A stretch of 9,926 bases of DNA from JAOUEA01 sp031364965 (GTDB lineage: Bacteria; Actinomycetota; UBA4738; HRBIN12): assembly GCA_031364965.1 (NCBI GenBank), contig JANLXF010000262.1, positions 1 through 9,926 of the forward strand, read 5' to 3'. The notes under the pieces were generated by a model. The model had not been told where the DNA came from. It saw nothing but the letters and a program-made list of their open reading frames with translations, and ran no database searches. Of this stretch, positions 1 through 4,128 are shown piece after piece. Every line of letters starts with the position of its first letter. The stretch's first letter is position 1. The translations under genes were made by a program, and so were the position numbers.

Positions 1-2
1 CG

Positions 3-1202
3 TCGGCCAGCACCAGCGTGGGGAGCCGGCTTTGGGGGTTCTGCCTCATCAACTCGATGTTCGGCTGGGAGCTGAACACGAGTCTTGGGAGCGCGGACCA
101 GAAGTTCGCCGCGCTGATCACGCTCGCCTTGATCACGATCCTGAACATCTACGGGGTCAGGCTGGTCTCGATCATCAACAACACGGGCGTGGTCTTCGAG
201 ATCCTCGGCATGGTGGTGTTCGCGCTGATCATGGCGATCGTCCACAACAACCAGGGGATCGGCGTGCTCTTCGATTCGGGCGATTCGAAGCTCACGGCGA
301 GCAACTTCCTGATCGGCATGTTCATGTCGCTGTTCGTCGTGTACGGCTTCGACACGGCGGGCACGCTCGCCGAGGAGACCAAGAACCCGCGTGCCGAGTC
401 GCCGAAGGCGATCATCGGGTCGATCGCGGGGGCGTTCGTGATCGGCGCGGTCTTCCTGATCGGCACGCTGATCGCGATCCCGAGCCTGTCCGACGCGCAG
501 GCCGGTTTCTTCGGGCCGGCGCAGGTCATCGACGCTGTCTTCACCTCGTGGGTCGCCAACGTCTACCTGCTGATCGTGGTGTTCGCGATCTTCGTGTGCT
601 GCCTGTCGATCATGACCTCGACCGTCCGGCTGATGTTCGGGATGGCGCGCGACAACCAGCTGCCCTTCTCGAAGCCGCTCTCCAAGGTCAACCCCAGGCT
701 CCACACACCGATAGGCGCGTGCATCGGCGTCGCGATCCTCTCGGCGATCCCGTTCCTGCAGTTCACGGGAGCCACGGTGATCGCGGTTGCGGCGACGGCG
801 ATGATCTACCTCAGCTACTTCCTGGGGAACCTGGCCGTGATGCGCGCCCGGATGCGAGGATGGCCGCGGGCCGAGGCACCGTTCACGCTCGGCGGATGGG
901 GCAAGATCGTGAACGTCCTGGCATTGCTGTGGGGCTTCGCGATGCTCCTGAACCTGTTGTGGTGGACGAGCGATCCACTGTCGCTGCGGATCCTCACGAA
1001 CCCCAAGGCGACGCAGACCGACTACTTCGGTACCGGTCCGCTCGTGAACTTCCCCATCGACGCCCTGAACAAGATCCCGCTGATGGAGCTGATCATCGGG
1101 GCGGTCCTGATCGTGGGGGCGATCTACTACTTCACGGTGGGCAAGTCGAAGGAGTTCGCAGCGATCACGATGCCCGACGAGCTCGTCGAGCAGCCGGTCT
1201 GA
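3..1202 (+). CDS. APC-superfamily amino-acid permease, 5'-truncated by window edge
   Basis: This integral membrane transporter probably imports or exchanges an amino acid or related amine; the substrate cannot be read from the sequence. The frame is open to the left edge, so the start is missing and the GTG at 18 is not a convincing start. About nine hydrophobic helices are visible, including FAALITLALITILNIYG, FLIGMFMSLFVVYGFDTAG, a long helix around VYLLIVVFAIFVCC, and a last one near the C-terminus (LIIGAVLIVGAIYYF). APC permeases usually have 12 helices, so roughly the first three are outside the window. Family signatures are the loop EETKNPRAESPKAI after the YGFDTAG helix and the segment RLMFGMARDNQLPFSKPLSKV followed by TP, which matches the usual R-x-MaRD-x-xLP loop. 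The gene ends in TGA, 11 bases before a strong hairpin. Family assignment is secure; choice of subfamily is not. Confidence 0.86.
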   Translation, partial: SASTSVGSRLWGFCLINSMFGWELNTSLGSADQKFAALITLALITILNIYGVRLVSIINNTGVVFEILGMVVFALIMAIVHNNQGIGVLFDSGDSKLTASNFLIGMFMSLFVVYGFDTAGTLAEETKNPRAESPKAIIGSIAGAFVIGAVFLIGTLIAIPSLSDAQAGFFGPAQVIDAVFTSWVANVYLLIVVFAIFVCCLSIMTSTVRLMFGMARDNQLPFSKPLSKVNPRLHTPIGACIGVAILSAIPFLQFTGATVIAVAATAMIYLSYFLGNLAVMRARMRGWPRAEAPFTLGGWGKIVNVLALLWGFAMLLNLLWWTSDPLSLRILTNPKATQTDYFGTGPLVNFPIDALNKIPLMELIIGAVLIVGAIYYFTVGKSKEFAAITMPDELVEQPV

Positions 1203-1213
1203 GCGGTGCGGGG

Positions 1214-1240
1214 GCGGGAGCGGCCTTGAGCCGCTCCCGC
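1214..1240 (+). terminator. Strong GC hairpin after the permease, terminator-like
   Basis: A perfect 11-bp stem (GCGGGAGCGGC, 1214-1224, with 1230-1240) closes a 5-base loop, starting 11 bases after the permease stop. No T run follows, so it is not a canonical intrinsic terminator. U-less hairpins are often proposed as terminators or mRNA 3' stabilisers in high-GC actinobacteria. It ends 17 bases before the ATG of the next gene and just upstream of that gene's Shine-Dalgarno sequence, so it could also separate expression of the two genes by RNA processing. Confidence 0.45.
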
Positions 1241-1257
1241 GTCCCGCGAAGGAACCT

Positions 1258-1626
1258 ATGTCGATCGAGATCGTCGCCGACGAGAAGGTCACCGGCTGGA
1301 TCGCCGGCCGTGGTGGCCATGTGTGGGTCTGGCTCGACCCGCACCGCAGCGTCGTCGGCGCCCACACCTACCTCGAAGCGCACACCGAGCCCCCAGGGTC
1401 GAGCCGCGAGACCAAGCTCTCCCGGAGTTCCCGGCGCCCGCACGCGTTCTATGAGGTCGCGGCCGACGGGTTCACGCTCCACCTCGATCACGCGGATTTC
1501 GAGCCCCCGAAGGAGTTGGTCCTCGAGCTGCGGGGAAGGCGGCACAAGCGGGTGGAAGCCTTCTGGGACGGATGCGTGTTCGTGGTTGCGGCGCACCCCC
1601 AGTGGGTAGACCCCCATCACGCATGA
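1258..1626 (+). CDS. Hypothetical protein, 122 aa, family not recognised
   Basis: I do not recognise this protein. The ATG start has a good Shine-Dalgarno sequence (GAAGGA, 1248-1253) 4-5 bases upstream, and codon use matches the neighbours. It looks soluble, with no signal peptide or membrane helix. The N-terminal third is rich in Trp, His and Gly (W14, then GRGGHVWVWLDPHRSVVGAH from residue 17). The middle is basic and Ser/Arg-rich (around residues 46-62), and the C-terminal half reads as alternating beta strands (FYEVAADGFTLHLD, KELVLELRG, CVFVVAAH) with one Cys. The pattern resembles a small all-beta domain, but that is an inference. It follows the permease by 55 bases, separated by the hairpin, so it may be co-transcribed; no functional link is evident. 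Confidence 0.75.
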   Translation: MSIEIVADEKVTGWIAGRGGHVWVWLDPHRSVVGAHTYLEAHTEPPGSSRETKLSRSSRRPHAFYEVAADGFTLHLDHADFEPPKELVLELRGRRHKRVEAFWDGCVFVVAAHPQWVDPHHA

Positions 1627-1671
1627 CCGGACGCGATACTCCAGCCTTTCGGCCGAGGACCGCACCCGCCC

Positions 1672-1693
1672 GACCAGGCTAGCCTCGCTGGTC
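1672..1693 (+). promoter_or_regulatory. Palindrome and possible -10 upstream of the lipoprotein gene
   Basis: The 91-base gap before the lipoprotein gene contains a perfect 10-bp palindrome, AGGCTAGCCT (1676-1685), nested in an inverted repeat GACCAG (1672-1677) / CTGGTC (1688-1693). TAGCCT (1680-1685) fits the loose actinobacterial -10 pattern TAnnnT and would start transcription near 1692, giving a short leader with the Shine-Dalgarno sequence at 1704-1710. No convincing -35 box is visible. The overlap of palindrome and -10 would suit an operator, but this is speculative. Confidence 0.25.
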
Positions 1694-1717
1694 CGACCCG
1701 AACGAGAGGACCCGTAC

Positions 1718-2353
1718 GTGAGGAACCGATCGAACCTGCTGCGCATGACCGGACTCATCTCCGGCCTCGCCCTCGCGCTCGCCGCGTGCGGCGGAGGCTC
1801 GTCGAGCGATAGCGGAGCCAGCGCTTCGCAGCCCGCCGGAGCAACGTCGTCCCCGTCCTCGCCCGCGGCATCGCCCTCGGCCGATCCGATGGCCGTCGCC
1901 AGGCTCGACGGCCTCTACGCCGTCGTCAAGAAGGTCGTCGCCCAGAAGAACTTCAGCGATATCACCGTTGGCGACACGTTCAAGCGCACCTACGACGTGA
2001 CGCCCGACTGCGCGACCGGCCCCTGCGGCGGCAAGGTCGTGATCGACGCGGCGGAGTCCAAGCAGAACACCACGCAGACGGTGACCTACGACGAGGCCAC
2101 CCACACGTACGGGTTCGAGGCGCCGCTGAGCCCCGCGACGTGCCGGGGCGCCGATCGCAAGCAGTACGACCTGAAGACCTCCAGCGTCTTCACGCTCACG
2201 CCGACCAAGGTCGAGCTCTCGGGCGAGGAGTACGTGGTGACGAAGTTCACCGCGGTGGGGACCCTGAAAGCCGTACCGCAGGGTGCCGCCCTGACCAAGG
2301 GCAAGTGCAAGGTGTCGACGGCGAAGTACGTCTACACCGGTCACGCGGGTTAA
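1718..2353 (+). CDS. Secreted lipoprotein of unknown function, 211 aa
   Basis: This is a predicted membrane-anchored extracytoplasmic lipoprotein. The GTG start has the Shine-Dalgarno sequence GAGAGGA (1704-1710) 7 bases upstream. The N-terminus is a classic lipoprotein signal: basic residues (RNRSNLLR), a hydrophobic core (LISGLALALAAC), and lipobox L21-A22-A23-C24, with C24 the expected lipidated residue. A low-complexity Ser/Ala/Pro/Gly linker follows to about residue 57. The mature domain (about 60-211) contains exactly four cysteines (C98, C103, C142, C197), which could form two disulfides outside the membrane. The segment TPDCATGPCGGKVVID and the later beta-rich sections (YDEATHTYGFEA, YVVTKFTAVGTL) resemble small beta-rich lipoproteins common in actinobacteria, but I recognise no named family. 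It converges on the minus-strand gene that ends at 2385, with 31 bases between and no clear bidirectional terminator. Confidence 0.82.
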   Translation: MRNRSNLLRMTGLISGLALALAACGGGSSSDSGASASQPAGATSSPSSPAASPSADPMAVARLDGLYAVVKKVVAQKNFSDITVGDTFKRTYDVTPDCATGPCGGKVVIDAAESKQNTTQTVTYDEATHTYGFEAPLSPATCRGADRKQYDLKTSSVFTLTPTKVELSGEEYVVTKFTAVGTLKAVPQGAALTKGKCKVSTAKYVYTGHAG

Positions 2354-2384
2354 CGCTCGCGCGTCGCTCAGGCCTGGCTCGTGG

Positions 2385-2672
2385 TCAGTTCGAGGCGGGC
2401 TCGATGATGCGCGCCCGACGTCTCATGATCGGCGATCCGCTCAGCAGTCGGATCGTCAACAGCAGCAGCCCGAAGGCGGCGACCGCCTCGGCCACGCCGG
2501 ACGTCAGCACCCAGACCCCTTGGGAGGACGAGGCCCAAGGCCAAAAGAGCGGGCCCTCACTGATCGTCCTGAAGTAGGACAGGAGGTCCTGGGCGGCGAA
2601 TCCGAGGACGATCAGGGTCGCCACGGCCGTGCCCGACGCTGCGAGCGTGCGCACGATCCTGATCCTTCCCAT
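2385..2672 (-). CDS. Small membrane protein with two predicted helices, about 95 aa
   Basis: I do not recognise this protein. On the minus strand, ATG at 2672 opens a 95-codon frame ending in TGA (2387-2385). It has two hydrophobic stretches, about residues 9-31 (containing TAVATLIVLGFAAQ) and 52-74 (containing VWVLTSGVAEAVAAFGLLLL). The short loop between them is aromatic (LFWPWASSSQG), and the tail is basic (MRRRARI). Codon third positions are G/C-rich, which supports this being a real gene. The ATG has AGAGGAG only one base upstream, which is too close. A GTG at codon 7 (2654) has GGGAAGGA about 8 bases upstream and may be the true start, giving 89 aa. The gene is divergent from the nucleotidyltransferase gene and its longer upstream frame overlaps that gene, so a start upstream of 2672 is unlikely. 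Confidence 0.6.
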   Translation of the reverse strand: MGRIRIVRTLAASGTAVATLIVLGFAAQDLLSYFRTISEGPLFWPWASSSQGVWVLTSGVAEAVAAFGLLLLTIRLLSGSPIMRRRARIIEPASN

Positions 2673-2736
2673 GCTCCTCTGCTCGGCCACGTGCCCGGGA
2701 ATCTTGAGGCTGCAGACGCGAGACGTCCTCGGTCGC

Positions 2737-2742
2737 CATACT
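2737..2742 (+). promoter_or_regulatory. Possible -10 box for a leaderless nucleotidyltransferase transcript
   Basis: CATACT lies 6 bases before the ATG at 2749, where a -10 would place the transcription start on or next to the start codon. No Shine-Dalgarno sequence precedes this ATG, and leaderless starts are common in high-GC actinobacteria. No good -35 is seen at the normal distance; TTGAGG at 2704-2709 is 27 bases away, which is too far. It lies in the divergent gap shared with the small membrane protein. Confidence 0.3.
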
Positions 2743-2748
2743 CGGGAC

Positions 2749-3546
2749 ATGGACGGGCGGCCGCGGGGTAGCGAGCGTTCGAACGACGCGCTTACCTCGT
2801 ACTCCGGCGTCGATGCCGTCATCTCAGGACTGCGCGACGGACTTGCGGCGATCCTCGGATCGAACCTCGTCGGCCTGTACCTGACCGGGTCGCTCGCGTA
2901 CGGCGACTTCCACCCGGGCAGCAGCGACATCGACTTCTTCGCGGTGACCGGTGATCGACTGAAGGACGACGAGCGGCAGAGGGTGGAAGCGCTGCACCTG
3001 GGTATCCAGGAACGCGCGAAGGAGTGGGCGGGCCGCGTCGAGACCACCTACGTGCCGCGGGGCATGCTGCGGAGTATCGACCCACCGTCTGAGGGGAGGC
3101 CGTACTTCAATCAGGGCACGATGTGGCGCCCAGACCCGGTCTATGGATACGAATGGCTGATGCAGCTGGCCGCGGCGCGGGACTTCGGCATCGCGCTGAT
3201 CGGCCCCCGAGCCGAGACGCTGATCCCCGAGATCGACGAAGCTCGTGTTCGTGAGGCGTCGGTGCGCGATCTCCAGAAGGAATGGGAACCGGCGATCCGG
3301 GACTCCTCGCGTCTCGCGACGCCGCACCTTCGAGCGTTCGCGGTGTTGACGTCGGTTCGCGCGCTCTATCGGCAGGAGACCGGACGGTTCGCGACCAAGC
3401 GCGCAGCTGCCGGGTGGGCGGGCGGCAGGTACCCGCAGTGGGGTCGGCTGATCACCGGGGCCGCTTCCTGGCAGCACGGCGAGGACCTCGCGACGCCCGA
3501 CGAGGTGGCCGCCTTCATCCGACACGCGATCCACGAAGTGACCTGA
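2749..3546 (+). CDS. AadA-like nucleotidyltransferase (aminoglycoside adenylyltransferase family)
   Basis: Members of this family transfer AMP from ATP to a small molecule; the characterised ones, ANT(3'')(9) AadA, modify streptomycin and spectinomycin. With ATG 2749 the protein is 265 aa, close to AadA at about 260. The nucleotidyltransferase motif is TGSLAYGDFHPGSSDID, giving G47-S48 and metal-binding D60 and D62. E98 in RVETTYVP sits where AadA has its catalytic-base glutamate, with similar spacing. The C-terminal helical half also follows AadA: IALIGPRAETL, then VLTSVRALYRQETGRFATKR, then AAAGWA. The same frame extends upstream to 2629, but those codons overlap the divergent gene and give an un-family-like N-terminus, so ATG 2749 is preferred. 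Whether it confers drug resistance or acts on a native substrate cannot be told; nothing around it suggests a mobile cassette or integron. Confidence 0.87.
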   Translation: MDGRPRGSERSNDALTSYSGVDAVISGLRDGLAAILGSNLVGLYLTGSLAYGDFHPGSSDIDFFAVTGDRLKDDERQRVEALHLGIQERAKEWAGRVETTYVPRGMLRSIDPPSEGRPYFNQGTMWRPDPVYGYEWLMQLAAARDFGIALIGPRAETLIPEIDEARVREASVRDLQKEWEPAIRDSSRLATPHLRAFAVLTSVRALYRQETGRFATKRAAAGWAGGRYPQWGRLITGAASWQHGEDLATPDEVAAFIRHAIHEVT

Positions 3547-3594
3547 AGCAGCTCGGGAGGGCCGCAGCGTCCCGGTCTCTCGGCCCCGTCCCGG

Positions 3595-3622
3595 TTGACA
3601 GCTTCCCGCACGCCTCTACACT
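3595..3622 (+). promoter_or_regulatory. Sigma-70-type promoter of the ilv-leu operon
   Basis: A perfect -35 box TTGACA (3595-3600) is followed after 16 bases by TACACT (3617-3622), a good -10. The expected start of transcription is about 3629-3632, at or within a few bases of the leader-peptide ATG (3632). This is by far the best promoter match in the window. It sits just upstream of an attenuator, as expected for an operon controlled mainly by premature termination rather than by a weak promoter. Confidence 0.78.
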
Positions 3623-3627
3623 GTCAA
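3595..3627. repeat. 7-bp inverted repeat bracketing the operon promoter
   Basis: TTGACAG (3595-3601) and CTGTCAA (3621-3627) are perfect reverse complements separated by 19 bases, with half-site centres 26 bp apart. One arm contains the -35 box and the other overlaps the -10 and runs towards the start site. Most of it would not be transcribed, so any role would be at DNA level, for example as an operator. The repeat is real, but its function is unknown and it may be a chance effect of the -35 sequence. Confidence 0.4.
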
Positions 3628-3631
3628 GACC

Positions 3632-3682
3632 ATGTCGACCCCAGAGCTGTTCGAGCGCAGCGTCCTCGTACTTATTCGCTAG
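3632..3682 (+). CDS. ilv leader peptide of the attenuator, 16 aa
   Basis: ATG 3632 to TAG 3680-3682 encodes MSTPELFERSVLVLIR. Residues 11-15 are Val-Leu-Val-Leu-Ile, the three products of the downstream pathway, immediately before Arg-stop. The codons are GTC CTC GTA CTT ATT. The last three are A/T-ending forms that are scarce in the neighbouring genes, which favour GTG/GTC, CTG/CTC and ATC, so ribosome stalling should respond sharply to charged tRNA supply. No Shine-Dalgarno sequence precedes the ATG and the promoter places the transcript start within about 3 bases, so translation is probably leaderless. Leader peptides of this kind precede ilvBNC in other actinobacteria such as Corynebacterium. 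The role is therefore regulatory: stalling at these codons when a branched-chain amino acid is short should prevent the terminator from forming. Confidence 0.87.
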   Translation: MSTPELFERSVLVLIR

Positions 3683-3716
3683 GCGCGGCCGGGCCCAGAG
3701 GCCCGCTCGCCGCGCC
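3682..3716 (+). promoter_or_regulatory. Leader RNA hairpin overlapping the leader-peptide stop codon
   Basis: GGCGCGGC (3682-3689) pairs with GCCGCGCC (3709-3716), and inside it CGGGCC (3690-3695) pairs with GGCCCG (3700-3705). This leaves a 4-base loop and a 3-base bulge (CTC, 3706-3708): 14 base pairs, nearly all G-C. The left arm starts on the G of the TAG stop, so a ribosome at the end of the leader peptide would melt it. It could act as the pause hairpin or as part of the switch between terminator and antiterminator. Confidence 0.62.
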
Positions 3717-3720
3717 GTCG

Positions 3721-3745
3721 ACCCCGCGAACCCCGCGGGGTTTTT
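3721..3745 (+). terminator. Intrinsic terminator of the ilv attenuator
   Basis: ACCCCGCG (3721-3728) pairs with CGCGGGGT (3734-3741) around the 5-base loop AACCC. The run of five Ts is 3741-3745, its first T closing the stem. This is the only hairpin plus T-run terminator in the window. It lies 66 bases upstream of the first full-length gene and 38 bases after the leader-peptide stop, inside the operon leader, so it acts as an attenuator rather than a gene-end terminator. Confidence 0.87.
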
Positions 3746-3810
3746 CATACCCCGACACCAGCACCGCACCGTGAACGCCGGGTCAGACCCCCGGAGACAA
3801 GGAGACCACC

Positions 3811-4128
3811 ATGAGGTACGAGTTCGAGCGAGACGGCGCGGTCGTCGCGAGCGTGTCGTGGGAGGGTCCCGCCCAGGTGAGCGTGGAGGCCGCCGACCCC
3901 TCGACGCGGGCCGTCGTCGACCGGTACCTGAGCTCGGAGGTCGTCTACCTGGGGTCGGGATTCGACTTCGGCGCCGAACAGGAGCAGGACGTGCTGCAGA
4001 TGCGCCGCCGTGACTGGACCCCCTGGGAGTTCGAGCGAGCGTGCAGGAACCTCGGGCATCGTCTACAGGCGCACGTCACGCGCGTCGAAACCGGCCCCGT
4101 CGAAGCCCGGGAGGCGGTCGTCCGATGA
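3811..4128 (+). CDS. Unknown 105-aa protein, first gene of the ilv-leu operon
   Basis: I do not recognise this protein. The ATG start has a strong Shine-Dalgarno sequence AAGGAG (3799-3804) with a 6-base spacer, the first good ribosome site after the attenuator. Its stop overlaps the ilvB start as ATGA (4125-4128), so the two are probably translationally coupled. The protein looks soluble, with no signal peptide or membrane helix and a single Cys (C78). Residues 2-27 read as beta strands (RYEFERDGAVVASVSWEG), about 30-42 as a helix (PSTRAVVDRYLSS), and 68-85 as an aromatic, charged helix (DWTPWEFERACRNLGHRL). The C-terminal 15 or so residues look disordered. Its position under the same attenuator suggests a role linked to acetolactate synthase or branched-chain amino acids. 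No known IlvB partner other than IlvN is expected here, so the role stays open. Confidence 0.82.
   Translation: MRYEFERDGAVVASVSWEGPAQVSVEAADPSTRAVVDRYLSSEVVYLGSGFDFGAEQEQDVLQMRRRDWTPWEFERACRNLGHRLQAHVTRVETGPVEAREAVVR

Larger units (their letters stand above)
3629..3745 (+). promoter_or_regulatory. Transcription attenuator (leader RNA) of the ilv-leu operon
   Basis: The leader RNA contains, in order, the 16-codon peptide, a large hairpin (3682-3716) that begins on the last base of the peptide stop codon, and an intrinsic terminator (3721-3745). This is the layout of ribosome-mediated attenuation. A candidate antiterminator pairs CGCGG plus GG (3684-3688 and 3691-3692, two bases bulged) with CCCCGCG (3722-3728), the left arm of the terminator. 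A ribosome that reaches the stop codon would cover 3682 to about 3692 and block this pairing, allowing termination. One stalled at the first Val/Leu codons would leave it free. The competing 3682-3716 hairpin makes this assignment uncertain. The attenuator as a whole is well supported; the exact alternative fold is inference. Confidence 0.8.

Noticed and set aside
32..1609. 525-codon + strand frame across the permease and the 122-aa gene
   Set aside because: Compositionally Arg/Asp/Gly/His-rich shadow reading of two better-supported genes in other frames.
1679..2344. Minus-strand frame opposite the lipoprotein gene
   Set aside because: Low-complexity Arg/Gly-rich translation; the + strand has a signal peptide, lipobox and ribosome site.
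2629..2748. 40-codon N-terminal extension of the nucleotidyltransferase
   Set aside because: The extension overlaps the divergent gene's start, has no ribosome site and is not found in AadA-like proteins; ATG 2749 gives a normal length.
3559..3586. GGGCCG/CGGCCC inverted repeat after the nucleotidyltransferase, as a terminator
   Set aside because: Only 6 bp with a 16-base loop, no T run, and overlapped by other equally weak pairings.
3778..3794. Hairpin CCGGG/CCCGG just before the 105-aa gene as a ribosome-site switch
   Set aside because: Only 5 bp with a 7-base loop and it does not cover the AAGGAG; too weak to support.
3629..3810. T-box riboswitch in the ilv leader
   Set aside because: No recognisable T-box conserved sequence or stem I; the short leader and translated VLVLI peptide fit ribosome-mediated attenuation better.
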